Part shown: positions 33,683-41,919 of the stretch, in pieces
Layout: every line of letters begins with the position of its first letter
Position numbering within the stretch: position 1 is the stretch's first letter
Source of the DNA: Desulfotomaculum sp.
GTDB taxonomy: Bacteria; Bacillota; Desulfotomaculia; Desulfotomaculales; Desulfallaceae
NCBI GenBank assembly: GCA_016841675.1
Contig: JAENYQ010000024.1
Location: forward strand, 1 to 41,919
DNA length: 41,919 bases
Reading direction: 5' to 3'
Made by a program: the position numbers and the translations under genes
The notes under the pieces: model-generated
The model's database searches: none
Told to the model about the DNA's origin: nothing
What the model saw: the letters and a program-made list of their open reading frames with translations, nothing else

Positions 33683-36145
33683 CTAAACATTATCAGGCTT
33701 AAATTTTTTAAGTCTTAAAGCGTTAGTAACCACCGATACCGAGCTAAATGCCATGGCTGCACCAGCAACCACCGGGTTTAACAAGCCCATGGCGGCCACA
33801 GGGAGACCCACGGTATTATAGATCAAGGCCCAGAAAAGGTTTTGCCTAATATTCCGGATAGTGGCGCGGCTGAGTTTGATAGCGGTGACCACACCTGACA
33901 AATCACCCCGCATCAGGGTAATATCGGCTGCTTCTATGGCCACGTCAGTACCGGTTCCGATGGCAAAGCCCACGTCTGCCGTAACCAGCGCCGGGGCGTC
34001 ATTAATACCGTCACCGACCATGCCCACCACTTTGCCCTGGCTGCGCAGCCTCTCCACCTGTTTAGCTTTATCCTCCGGCAGCACTTCGGCCAGCACCTTG
34101 GTAATACCCACCTGGTTGGCAATGGCTTCGGCAGTGCGCTGATTATCCCCGGTAAGCATCCATACCTCCAAGCCCATGTTTTGCAATTGTTGGATGGCTG
34201 CCTTGGAACTGTCCTTGATCGTGTCGGCAACGCCAATAACTGCTGCGGGGCTCTCGTTTAATGTCAGTATCATGGCCGTTTTGCCCTCTGACTCCAACCT
34301 TTCTACAATCGGCAGCAGTTCAGTGATTTTAACTTGATGTTGATGCATCAGTTTTCTGGTGCCAAGTAAAACCCGGCTGTCGCCAACCGCAGCTTTAACC
34401 CCATGCCCGGGGATGGCATCGAACTCTCGGGGGTCATCCGGGGTGATCCCTTTTTCATGCGCGTGATGCACTATCGCTTGGGCCAACGGATGCTCAGAGT
34501 TTTTCTCCGCTGCCGCAGCCAAGCTGATTAACAATTCTTCTTTAGAGGCGTATGCCGATGCCGGAACCAAGTCGGTCAGGGCCGGCTCACCCTTGGTTAT
34601 CGTCCCAGTCTTATCCAGGACCAAGGTAGTGAGCTTATGAGCCTTTTCCAAGTATTCACCGCTTTTGATTAATATACCGTTTTCCGCTCCCTTACCTGTA
34701 CCCACCATAATGGATGTTGGCGTAGCCAGACCCAGCGCGCAGGGACAGGCAATTACCAATACCGCGGTGAAGTTCATCATTGCACGGGTAATATTGCCCG
34801 GTGCACCAAAAAAGTACCAGGCGATGAAGGTGATCACTGCCACCACCACTACGGCGGGCACAAAGTAGGCCGAGATTACGTCGGCCATGCGCTGGATGGG
34901 GGCCTTGGAGCCTTGCGCCTCTTCAACAATTTTAATGATTTGTGCCAGGGCGGTGTCTTTGCCCACCTTTTGGGCTTCAAATTTAAATGTGCCCAGTTTA
35001 TTGATGGTGGCGCCTATGATATTGTCGCCCGCTTTTTTGTCCACTGGTACGCTCTCACCGGTAAGCATTGATTCATCCACAGTGGAATAACCTTCTCTGA
35101 TTATGCCGTCCACGGGAATTTTTTCACCCGGGCGCACCACCACCAGGTCGCCTACCTCCACTTCATCAATTGGTATTTCGGTTTCCTGGCCGTTTCTAAT
35201 TACTCGGGCGGTTTTGGCGCGCAGTCCGATCAACTTCTTAAGGGCCTCGGATGTTCTGCCTTTGGCTATGGTTTCCAAGGTTTTGCCCAGTAAAACAAGA
35301 GTAATTATAATAGCGCTGGTTTCGAAATATACTTCATGTGTTCCCATGTGCCGGCCCCAAAAAGTAACGGCTACGCTGTAGAAATACGCTGCGGATGTTC
35401 CCATGGCCACCAGTACGGACATATTGGCACCGCCGCCGCGCAGTGCGATAAAGGCCTCCCTGTAAAAATTGCCCCCGGCAATGAACTGGATGGGCGTAGC
35501 CAAAGCGAACTGGAAGTATGGGTTAAAGAAAAACGGCAGTGCAGTTTCATGCAGGTTAAAAACCATAGCCAGCATATAAACCATCAGGGGGGCGGAAAGA
35601 ATGCCTGAAAAAATTACCAGTTGTTTTTGTCTGCGAATCTCTCTGGCTCTTTCCTCACTTTCCAGGTCGGCAGTGTTGCGGTCGCCCACTTCGGCGGCTT
35701 TATATCCGGCATCGGCAACTGCTTTTTTAATTTGCTGTACATCCACCTCGGCCGGGTTATACTGTACCACCGTTTTTTCCGTGGCGAAGTTGACAGCGGC
35801 GTGGGAAACGCCCGGTACCTTGTTCAGCACCTTCTCTATTCTGGACGCGCAGGCAGCGCAGCTCATGCCGGATAGTGCCAGTTCGGTTCGGGAAGTTACC
35901 GGTTGATAACCTATTTCCTTTATAGTTGCATAAATTTTTTCTGCATCCAGCGATTCTGGATGGTATTCTACGGTGGCAGTCTCGGTGGCCAGGTTTACCC
36001 GGGCATTTTCCACGCCGGACATGCCGGAAAGTACTCGTTCAACGCGGCTGGAGCAGGCGGCGCAGCTCATGCCTGAAATCTTAACCGCTATTTTTTTTGC
36101 CGCATTTTTTTTAGATGGAACGTTTATTTTTTCAATGTTTGCCAA
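33683..36145 (-). CDS. copA: Copper-exporting P1B-type ATPase
   Basis: This P1B ATPase pumps monovalent copper (possibly silver) out of the cell. Counted from the GTG at 36154 it has two N-terminal metal-binding domains, GMSCAAC at Cys31/Cys34 and at Cys99/Cys102, eight membrane helices, the ion-pathway motif CPC (470-472), the phosphorylation site DKTGT (Asp514), TGES, and GDGINDAP near the end. The start is placed at TTG 36145, with GGGGGG about 8 bases upstream; the GTG at 36154 overlaps that site. No copper sensor or chaperone gene is adjacent, so regulation is not evident here. Confidence 0.95.
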   Translation of the reverse strand: MANIEKINVPSKKNAAKKIAVKISGMSCAACSSRVERVLSGMSGVENARVNLATETATVEYHPESLDAEKIYATIKEIGYQPVTSRTELALSGMSCAACASRIEKVLNKVPGVSHAAVNFATEKTVVQYNPAEVDVQQIKKAVADAGYKAAEVGDRNTADLESEERAREIRRQKQLVIFSGILSAPLMVYMLAMVFNLHETALPFFFNPYFQFALATPIQFIAGGNFYREAFIALRGGGANMSVLVAMGTSAAYFYSVAVTFWGRHMGTHEVYFETSAIIITLVLLGKTLETIAKGRTSEALKKLIGLRAKTARVIRNGQETEIPIDEVEVGDLVVVRPGEKIPVDGIIREGYSTVDESMLTGESVPVDKKAGDNIIGATINKLGTFKFEAQKVGKDTALAQIIKIVEEAQGSKAPIQRMADVISAYFVPAVVVVAVITFIAWYFFGAPGNITRAMMNFTAVLVIACPCALGLATPTSIMVGTGKGAENGILIKSGEYLEKAHKLTTLVLDKTGTITKGEPALTDLVPASAYASKEELLISLAAAAEKNSEHPLAQAIVHHAHEKGITPDDPREFDAIPGHGVKAAVGDSRVLLGTRKLMHQHQVKITELLPIVERLESEGKTAMILTLNESPAAVIGVADTIKDSSKAAIQQLQNMGLEVWMLTGDNQRTAEAIANQVGITKVLAEVLPEDKAKQVERLRSQGKVVGMVGDGINDAPALVTADVGFAIGTGTDVAIEAADITLMRGDLSGVVTAIKLSRATIRNIRQNLFWALIYNTVGLPVAAMGLLNPVVAGAAMAFSSVSVVTNALRLKKFKPDNV

Positions 36146-36510
36146 AAAACGCACCCCCCGTGACTAATGTAATTCTATATTAACCCGGCTGGATAGTATT
36201 AATTAGCCTCCGGGTTATAAATAAGCGTTCTTAAAATATATCAGAAATAAGTTACAAAAGCTTTAACGTATTCTTTCATTTTTAATTCCTTTCTTTTTTT
36301 TAGCTGGAGAGATGCGGGGTGTATGGGTAAACCGGGCACCCGCAAGGGGTGCCCCTACGATTTGAACCGATGGTTAACCAGAAAACTCTTTAAGGTGTCC
36401 CCTCCAGCGATATACTGCCCATTTAAAGGAATCATTGGGCTAAAGGCGAATATTAGGTAACGAGGAAAGTTAAGCTAATATAAACAATTAGACGGAGGTA
36501 AGATGTAATT
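36146..36510. other. Divergent intergenic between copA and mtnP
   Basis: About 360 bases, no gene. It contains the palindrome at 36334-36354; otherwise AT-rich and without a recognisable riboswitch. Confidence 0.5.
36334..36354. repeat. GGGCACCC palindrome repeat
   Basis: GGGCACCC and GGGTGCCC flank the loop GCAAG, followed by CCTACG. This is a compact hairpin of a type often scattered between genes in bacteria. No second copy was seen in the window. Confidence 0.6.
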
Positions 36511-37296
36511 ATGACCGTTAAAATTGCAATTATCGGCGGCACCGGGGTGTACGACCCCAATATACTCTCAGATATCGGTGAGGAAACGGTGGAAACACCA
36601 TTTGGCCGCGTGAAGGTGAAAGTAGGCTCATACAAGGGCAAAAAAGTAGCTTTCATGGCCAGGCACGGCGAAGATCACTCGGTACCGCCGCACCTGGTGA
36701 ATTACCGGGCCAACATTTACGGATTGCGTTTGTTGGGCGTGAAAAATGTCTTTGCCACTGCCGCGGTGGGTTCCCTGAACATGGGGATGGAACCAGGTAA
36801 TTTTGTGTTTATGGATCAGTTCCTGGATTTTACCAAGTCCAGGCACCAGACTTTTGTGGAGCAGGGCGTGGTGCACCTGGATATGACCGACCCGTACTGT
36901 CCCCGCTTGCGGGGTGTACTGCGGGAGGCAGCGGAAAAAAACGGTCTGCGTTACCATAGCGCCGGTACATATGTGTGCGCCGAAGGCCCGCGTTTTGAAA
37001 CTCCGGCGGAAATCCGCATGTTCCGTCAACTGGGGGGGGATCTGGTGGGGATGACCAGCGTGCCCGAAGTTGTTCTGGCCAGGGAAGCCAAAATTTGCTA
37101 TGCTACTATTGCCATGGTTACAAACTTTGCTGCCGGTATCTCGAAAACCAAGCTCTCCCATCAGGAAGTGGTGGATATCATGAATGAAAACGTGCATAAC
37201 CTGAGGAAACTGGTGATGGGGTCCATCGACGACTTGGATGAAGACGCTCCCTGCGAATGTCGCGAACCACTTGAGGATCCTTCGGCGGTGGAATAG
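36511..37296 (+). CDS. mtnP: MTA/MTI phosphorylase family protein
   Basis: This 261-residue purine nucleoside phosphorylase-type protein splits a 5'-methylthio (or 5'-deoxy) nucleoside with phosphate to base plus sugar 1-phosphate. MTAP-family blocks are IIGGTGVYD, MARHGEDHSVPPHLVNYRANI, GPRFETPAEIRMF and GMTSVPEVVLAREA. At the purine-contacting site, where MTA-specific enzymes have two aspartates (TDYD in human), this protein has Asn205 and Ala207 (TNFA). Asn there is typical of enzymes that prefer 6-oxopurines, which suggests methylthioinosine phosphorylase activity. The ATG has ACGGAGG upstream. mtnA follows after 25 bases. Confidence 0.88.
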   Translation: MTVKIAIIGGTGVYDPNILSDIGEETVETPFGRVKVKVGSYKGKKVAFMARHGEDHSVPPHLVNYRANIYGLRLLGVKNVFATAAVGSLNMGMEPGNFVFMDQFLDFTKSRHQTFVEQGVVHLDMTDPYCPRLRGVLREAAEKNGLRYHSAGTYVCAEGPRFETPAEIRMFRQLGGDLVGMTSVPEVVLAREAKICYATIAMVTNFAAGISKTKLSHQEVVDIMNENVHNLRKLVMGSIDDLDEDAPCECREPLEDPSAVE

Positions 37297-37321
37297 ACAA
37301 TTGCAAAAGGCGGTGAAGTAA

Positions 37322-38353
37322 TTGGATACTATGCGCTGGAATAACGGCTGTTTGGAAATACTTGATCAAACACTGCTGCCTGAAAAAACCGAGTATATTA
37401 ACTGCCGGGAAGTCCCTACTGTATGCGACGCTATCTACAGGCTTAGCGTGCGTGGCGCTCCGGCCATTGGTGCCGCTGCCGCTTATGGCCTGGCCCTGGG
37501 AGCGCGTGGAACTGAGGCCCCCAATAAAGGTCAGTTTATTGCCGCGGTGGAGAAAATCGCCTCTCAACTAAACGCCACCCGGCCCACGGCGGTAAATTTA
37601 AAATGGGCGCTGGACCGAATGCTGGGCCTGCTGCGCCAAAACGATACTGATGACGTTGCAGCGCTAAAGGAATTATTATTGAGTGAAGCCCACACTATAT
37701 ACCGGGAAGATTTAGAAAGCAACCGCCGTATGGGTGAATACGGTCAGACGCTGGTGCCGCAAAAAGCGGCGGTTCTAACCCATTGCAACGCCGGAGCCCT
37801 GGCTACGGCAGGTCTTGGTACCGCCCTTGGTGTCATCAGGGCGGCTCGCGATGCGGGTAAGGATGTCAGCGTGTTTGCAGATGAAACCAGGCCCCTGCTG
37901 CAGGGAGCCCGGTTGACCACCTGGGAGATGTTGCAGGAAGAAATTCCGGTAACCTTACTGACCGATAACATGGCCGGGTACCTAATGGCCCTGGGCATGG
38001 TAGACCTGGTTATCGTGGGTGCGGACCGCATCGCCGGCAACGGTGACGTGGCCAATAAAATAGGCACATACGGTGTGGCGGTGCTGGCCAGTGCGCACGG
38101 GATACCATTTTACGTGGCCGCACCCATGTCAACTATTGATTTTAATATTTCATCTGGTTTGGACATCCCCATTGAGGAAAGGGACGAGCGGGAAGTCACG
38201 CACTTTGCCGGGCGCAGGGTGGCACCAGAAGGGGTTAAAGTCTGGAACCCGGCCTTTGATGTTACCCCCGCCCGGTTGGTAAACGCCATTATTACCGACC
38301 GCGGTGTGGCTTACCCTCCATATAGTGAAACTTTGGCGGCACTAAACAAATGA
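37322..38353 (+). CDS. mtnA: Methylthioribose-1-phosphate isomerase
   Basis: MtnA converts methylthioribose 1-phosphate (and, promiscuously, 5-deoxyribose 1-phosphate) to the ribulose 1-phosphate form. The 343-residue protein of the eIF2B-like fold has RGAPAIGAAAAYGLALGA, the catalytic Cys155 in LTHCNAGALAT and Asp235 in VGADRIAGNGDVANKIGTY. It may start at TTG 37322 or ATG 37331. It forms an apparent operon with the phosphorylase gene and supplies the substrate of the aldolase encoded at 39959. Confidence 0.95.
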   Translation: MDTMRWNNGCLEILDQTLLPEKTEYINCREVPTVCDAIYRLSVRGAPAIGAAAAYGLALGARGTEAPNKGQFIAAVEKIASQLNATRPTAVNLKWALDRMLGLLRQNDTDDVAALKELLLSEAHTIYREDLESNRRMGEYGQTLVPQKAAVLTHCNAGALATAGLGTALGVIRAARDAGKDVSVFADETRPLLQGARLTTWEMLQEEIPVTLLTDNMAGYLMALGMVDLVIVGADRIAGNGDVANKIGTYGVAVLASAHGIPFYVAAPMSTIDFNISSGLDIPIEERDEREVTHFAGRRVAPEGVKVWNPAFDVTPARLVNAIITDRGVAYPPYSETLAALNK

Positions 38354-38690
38354 TTAAGATTATCAAGTAATTCTAAAAGAGCAGGGAACTGATAAAGTCA
38401 ATTAATATGCTCAATAGCCAAGATTGTCATTGCTATGAATACAACGAATCTGTCATTGTCATTCTGAGCGCAGCGAAGAATCTTAAAGACTAGATCCTTC
38501 GCTACGCTCAGGATGACAAGCTTAATCTTGACGAAGGTAGATTGTATTCATTTATCGTGATGCGGGTACGCATGGTAATTCTGAGCGTCTAAGCATTTAA
38601 AACCATAAGAGTTTCTTTATTGCAGTTAGCTTAAATCAGAATGACCCGAACCTAGACCTTTTCAGTGGTCTTCTAAAAGGGAGTGATTGT
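38354..38690. other. Intergenic between mtnA and ahcY-like gene
   Basis: About 340 bases with hairpin repeat family A copy 3 (38426-38517); nothing else identified. The repeat may split the SAM-recycling genes into two transcripts. Confidence 0.55.
38426..38517. repeat. Hairpin repeat family A, copy 3
   Basis: The lead-in GTCATTGCTATGAATACAAC starts at 38426 and the palindrome (GTCATTCTGAGCGCAGCGAA to CGCTCAGGATGAC) spans 38458-38517. Nearly identical to copy 1 at 18383-18488, 20 kb away, which suggests recent or maintained mobility. Confidence 0.85.
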
Positions 38691-39944
38691 TTGTCCAACT
38701 ATACTGTCCGGGACATCAACCTGCACCAGCAGGGACGGTTAAAAATTGACTGGGTGCGGGTGCACATGCCGGTGCTTAACGCAATCCGGGAAGAGTTTGA
38801 ACGGGAAAAACCGTTTCAGGGTTTGCGCATTGCCTTAAGTATACACCTGGAAGCAAAAACTGCCTACCTGGCTGAAGTACTTAGAGCAGGCGGGGCAGAT
38901 GTATCCGTCACCGGTTCCAACCCGCTGTCCACCCAGGACGATGTGGCGGCGGCACTGGCATATGCGGGCATGCAAGTTTACGCCTGGTATAACGCTTCAC
39001 CACAGGAATATAATGACCACCTGCACCTGACCCTGGGCAACCGGCCGCAAATCGTTATTGATGACGGTGGTGACTTGGTCCATCTTTTGCACACCGAACT
39101 GCAGCACCAAGCCGGCGAGGTCATCGGCGGGGCGGAGGAAACCACCACCGGGGTACTTCGTTTACGGGCTCTGGAAAAGGCGGGTAAACTGCTTTTCCCG
39201 ATGATTGCCGTAAATGATGCCCGCTGTAAGTACCTTTTTGATAACCGTTACGGCACCGGTGAGTCCGCATGGTCCGGCATCCTGCGCACCACCAACCTGG
39301 TAGTGGCGGGTAAGGTCGCCGTAGTTATGGGCTACGGTTGGTGTGGCAAAGGTGTGGCCATGCGGGCTAGGGGCTTGGGAGCCAATGTAATTGTCTGTGA
39401 AGTGGATCCGGTTAAAGCCGTCGAAGCCTACATGGACGGTTACCGGGTTATGCACAGCGTGGAGGCCGCCGCGCTGGGAGATATCTTTGTTACCGTTACC
39501 GGCTGTCGCGACCTGCTGAGAGAAAAACATTTCCGGCGCATGAAAGACGGGGCTATTATGGCTAACGCCGGCCACTTTGACGTAGAAATCAATATTCCGG
39601 AATTGGAAAAGGTCTCTGTATCACGCCGCACAGTGCGCAATAATATCGAAGAGTTTCTCCTCCCGGATGGCCGGCGTCTGTACCTGCTGGCCGAGGGGCG
39701 CTTGGTTAACCTGGCTGCGGGGGACGGACATCCGGCCGAAATTATGGATATGTCCTTTGCTCTACAAGCCCTAGCCGCGTTGCATATCGCGCGATACGAT
39801 GGGAAAATGGATCGAAAAGTATACTATGTGGCCCATGACATTGACCAACGGGTGGCCGAGTTGAAATTGAAATCACTAGGCATTGATATAGACCGCCTGT
39901 CTAATGAACAGTTTAGCTACATCAACGATTGGCAGTGTGAATAA
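38691..39944 (+). CDS. ahcY: SAH hydrolase family (SAH or SIH hydrolase)
   Basis: This 417-residue NAD-dependent hydrolase cleaves S-adenosylhomocysteine, or its deaminated form S-inosylhomocysteine, to homocysteine and nucleoside. Family blocks are [32 protein letters not shown] and the NAD motif GYGWCGKG. Where human SAHH has HMTVET, with Glu59 contacting the adenine amine, this protein has HLEAKT (His52, Glu54, Lys56); a lysine would fit a 6-oxo group better. It ends at NDWQCE without the C-terminal Lys/Tyr NAD-contacting tail of the eukaryotic type, as in the short Thermotoga/archaeal form. TTG start with GGGAG at 8 bases. Confidence 0.92.
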   Translation: MSNYTVRDINLHQQGRLKIDWVRVHMPVLNAIREEFEREKPFQGLRIALSIHLEAKTAYLAEVLRAGGADVSVTGSNPLSTQDDVAAALAYAGMQVYAWYNASPQEYNDHLHLTLGNRPQIVIDDGGDLVHLLHTELQHQAGEVIGGAEETTTGVLRLRALEKAGKLLFPMIAVNDARCKYLFDNRYGTGESAWSGILRTTNLVVAGKVAVVMGYGWCGKGVAMRARGLGANVIVCEVDPVKAVEAYMDGYRVMHSVEAAALGDIFVTVTGCRDLLREKHFRRMKDGAIMANAGHFDVEINIPELEKVSVSRRTVRNNIEEFLLPDGRRLYLLAEGRLVNLAAGDGHPAEIMDMSFALQALAALHIARYDGKMDRKVYYVAHDIDQRVAELKLKSLGIDIDRLSNEQFSYINDWQCE

Positions 39945-39958
39945 GGGAGAGTAAAGGT

Positions 39959-40618
39959 ATGTCTCTGGCAGTGGAAATAATGAGAGAACAAATCCAGCAA
40001 ACAGGCAGCATGATGGCTGCCGGCGGTCTGGTAACGGGCACCTGTGGTAATATTTCCGCCCGGGTGCCGGGTGAGCCTTATTACGTGGTTACACCCAGCG
40101 GTATTCCATATGACAGGATTAAGAAAAAAGACTTGGTGGTAGTGGACGGCAGCGGCCACGTTATTAACAGTGAGCGCCGGCCATCCACCGAACTAAAAAT
40201 GCATCTATCCATATACAATGCCCGTGAAGAAGTCGGTGCCATTGTGCATACCCACAGCATATATGCCTGTGCCCTGGCGGTGGCCGGCAAGTCTTTGCCG
40301 CCCATTCTGGAGGAAATGGCACAACTGGTGGGCGGCGCGGTACCGGTGGCCCGTTACGCCAGGGCCGGCACCTTCAACCTGGCGGCGGCTGCCGTTGAGG
40401 CCTTGGGTGAAAGCAATGCCGTGCTGCTGGCCAACCACGGTCTGGTGGGTATGGGCCGGGATGTAGCCGAGGCTTACCAGGTATGCCTGGTGGTGGAAAA
40501 GGCCGCCCAGGTCTATGCATGGGCCACCACGATGGGCCGGGTGGAAATTATAGCTCAGGATGATGTCCAGACTTTAAGACACCAGTTCCTATACGAATAC
40601 GGGCAGCCCAAAGAATAA
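39959..40618 (+). CDS. Class II aldolase, FucA/Ald2-like
   Basis: This 219-residue zinc aldolase of the fuculose-1-phosphate type has Glu78 (STELKMH) as the likely catalytic acid/base, zinc ligands His97 and His99 (VHTHS) and His160 (ANHGLVG), and the phosphate-binding GTCGNISAR and TPSGIPYD loops. All match FucA positions with a constant offset. In this setting the expected substrates are methylthioribulose 1-phosphate or 5-deoxyribulose 1-phosphate, giving DHAP plus (methylthio)acetaldehyde or acetaldehyde (the DHAP shunt). The alternatives MtnB dehydratase and fuculose aldolase share the fold, but no mtnC, mtnD or fucose genes are nearby. The ATG is 14 bases after the hydrolase gene. Confidence 0.85.
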   Translation: MSLAVEIMREQIQQTGSMMAAGGLVTGTCGNISARVPGEPYYVVTPSGIPYDRIKKKDLVVVDGSGHVINSERRPSTELKMHLSIYNAREEVGAIVHTHSIYACALAVAGKSLPPILEEMAQLVGGAVPVARYARAGTFNLAAAAVEALGESNAVLLANHGLVGMGRDVAEAYQVCLVVEKAAQVYAWATTMGRVEIIAQDDVQTLRHQFLYEYGQPKE

Positions 40619-40640
40619 CTATTAATCAAAAATGAATTAC

Positions 40641-40764
40641 GGAGTCAGGAGTCAGAATGAAAGAACTAGCGAAAACACTTTAAACATCGCCCACGGTATA
40701 TAAATTACTGAAGCATATTCTTGGTAAATTCTGAATTCTGACTCCTGGATTCTGACTACTGAAT
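40641..40764. repeat. GTCAGAAT-type inverted repeat, copy 2
   Basis: GGAGTCAGGAGTCAGAAT at the left and ATTCTGACTCCTGGATTCTG with ACTACTGAAT at the right. Arms related to the copy at 26693-26757 enclose about 70 unrelated AT-rich bases. It lies between the aldolase and deaminase genes. Confidence 0.75.
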
Positions 40765-40805
40765 TAAGTCTAACCCCAAGGGAACTGAGGAGGTTGATTG
40801 GACAA

Positions 40806-41919
40806 GTGTCAAACCTGTTGATCAAGTGCATGGCCGTCTTGACCATGGACGGGGAAGCAGATATTATCCGAGATGGCGAGATTGCCATTAAAAACAATCA
40901 GATCTATCACGTGGGAACTGCGGGCTCGACTCCGGTGGATTTCAAACCAGATCAAATAATGGACCGTCCACGAATGGTAGCCATGCCGGGATTTGTAAAC
41001 TGCCATACCCACGCAGCCATGACCCTGTTTAGGGGGTATGCCGATGACCTGCCTCTAATGCAATGGCTAAATGAAAAAATATGGCCTTTGGAGGAACACC
41101 TAACCCCGGACCATATATACAAGGGCACTATGCTTAGCTGCGCTGAAATGATTAAAGGCGGGACAACTACCTTTACGGACATGTACTTTGCCATGGACCG
41201 AGTGGCTCAGGCCGTTGATGAATCCGGCCTGCGGGCAGTGCTGAGCCGCGGCATGGTAGGGCTTGGCCCTAACGCTGAAATAGCCATGGAAGAAAGCACT
41301 GCCTTTATTGAACAATGGCACGGTGGTGCCGGCGGACGTGTAACGGCTATGTTCGGACCCCACGCACCCTACACCTGCCCACCGGAATATCTGAAAAAGG
41401 TTATTGAACAAGCCGGCAAAATGAACGTGGGCATTCACATTCACCTGGCCGAAACTGAAGATGAAACAAGTGAAATATTAGAGAAGTACGGCCGTTCACC
41501 GGTTATTTTAATGGAAGAAACGGGGCTGTTTGAAATTCCGACGCTGGCTGCCCACTGTGTGCACCTGGATGACCGGGATATAGAAATATTGGCCCGCAAC
41601 CGGGTCGGCATTGCCCACAACCCGCAAAGCAACATGAAACTGGCCAGCGGCGTTGCCCCGATAACCAGGTTGAAAGAAGCCGGAGTACTAGTTGGGCTGG
41701 GAACCGACGGCGCTGCCAGCAATAATAATTTGGACATGATGGAGGAAATGCGGACCGCCGCCCTGCTGCAGAAAGTCAGTACCGGCCAAGCCACTGCGCT
41801 ACCAGCCCGGGAAGCGCTGCGTATGGCCACCGCCGACGGTGCATTGGCAGTGGGCCAGGGCGACCGGGTGGGTAAAATAAAGCCGGGCTGTTTGGCCGTT
41901 TTCATTTTACTGGACATGC
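40806..41919 (+). CDS. mtaD: MTA/SAH (5'-deoxyadenosine) deaminase, partial
   Basis: This amidohydrolase of the MtaD/DadD group deaminates 5'-methylthioadenosine, SAH or 5'-deoxyadenosine to the inosine forms. At least 371 codons are present; the 3' end lies beyond the window. Visible motifs are the first metal site GFVNCHTHAAMTLFRG, the helix DDLPLMQWLNEKIWPLE, GPHAPYTC, HIHLAETEDE, AAHCVHLD and the final aspartate in GLGTDGAASNNNLDMM. The start is taken as GTG 40806 (MSNLLIKC), 12 bases after AGGAGG; a TTG at 40794 abuts that site. It complements the phosphorylase and hydrolase genes upstream. Confidence 0.92.
   Translation, partial: MSNLLIKCMAVLTMDGEADIIRDGEIAIKNNQIYHVGTAGSTPVDFKPDQIMDRPRMVAMPGFVNCHTHAAMTLFRGYADDLPLMQWLNEKIWPLEEHLTPDHIYKGTMLSCAEMIKGGTTTFTDMYFAMDRVAQAVDESGLRAVLSRGMVGLGPNAEIAMEESTAFIEQWHGGAGGRVTAMFGPHAPYTCPPEYLKKVIEQAGKMNVGIHIHLAETEDETSEILEKYGRSPVILMEETGLFEIPTLAAHCVHLDDRDIEILARNRVGIAHNPQSNMKLASGVAPITRLKEAGVLVGLGTDGAASNNNLDMMEEMRTAALLQKVSTGQATALPAREALRMATADGALAVGQGDRVGKIKPGCLAVFILLDM

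Noticed and set aside
35336-35906. Plus-strand frames opposite copA
   Set aside because: They are shadows of a P-type ATPase gene with all motifs intact.

Overview
The window looks like chromosomal DNA from an anaerobic, endospore-forming Firmicute of the Desulfotomaculum/Pelotomaculum type (Peptococcaceae sensu lato). The clues are sporulation genes (an alpha/beta SASP, the germination protease gpr, ylbJ), a FapR-controlled fatty-acid operon that uses FabK, a TRAP transporter, oxygen-independent handling of SAM by-products, and heavy use of TTG start codons behind strong Shine-Dalgarno sequences. Genus assignment is inference. No rRNA, tRNA, CRISPR array or intact transposase was seen.

Layout. 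(1) 1-2610: rpmB (minus strand) divergent from recG. (2) 2611-5800: a decayed accessory stretch. It holds a chimeric remnant of two ABC-exporter genes, an inverted scrap of one of them, a SNF2-helicase fragment, an intact Phd/YefM-RelE toxin-antitoxin pair, one truncated and one complete Uma2 nuclease, and a doubtful small ORF. (3) 5934-9810: a three-gene operon encoding a divergent GrpE, a DnaK-like Hsp70 and a J-like/TPR protein without the canonical HPD motif. It ends at a perfect 19-bp hairpin. (4) 9870-14599 (minus): a heterodimeric ABC exporter and a cysteine synthase. (5) 15111-16435: a spore SASP and, convergent with it, its protease gpr. (6) 16764-19831: rsmD, coaD, a coiled-coil protein, and ylbJ on the other strand. 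(7) 20213-29712: yceD-rpmF, then fapR-plsX-fabH-fabK-fabD-fabG-acpP-fabF-rnc-ftsY. A consensus promoter precedes yceD, and a FapR operator overlaps the predicted start site upstream of fapR. (8) 30309-33549: a TRAP transporter (dctP, dctQ, dctM). (9) 33683-36145 (minus): a copper-type P1B ATPase. (10) 36511-41919: an MTA/MTI phosphorylase, mtnA, a SAH/SIH hydrolase, a class II aldolase and an MTA/SAH/5'-deoxyadenosine deaminase that runs off the window.

How the genes work together. Region 7 makes acyl-ACP and phospholipid precursors under malonyl-CoA-responsive FapR, linked to ribosome, RNA-processing and membrane-targeting genes. Region 10 reads as a complete route for recycling SAM by-products. 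Active-site residues in two of its enzymes (Asn205 of the phosphorylase, Lys56 of the hydrolase) suggest that it works on deaminated, inosine-type intermediates made by the terminal deaminase. The sugar phosphate would then be split by the aldolase to DHAP and a small aldehyde, so no oxygen-dependent MtnD step is needed. Region 3 is the best candidate for a little-described system: a second, specialised Hsp70 machine carrying its own exchange factor and an atypical J-like partner.

Interspersed hairpin repeats occur between operons: a 60-bp family at 18429, 19959 and 38458, a GTCAGAAT-type family at 26693 and 40641, and a palindrome at 36334.
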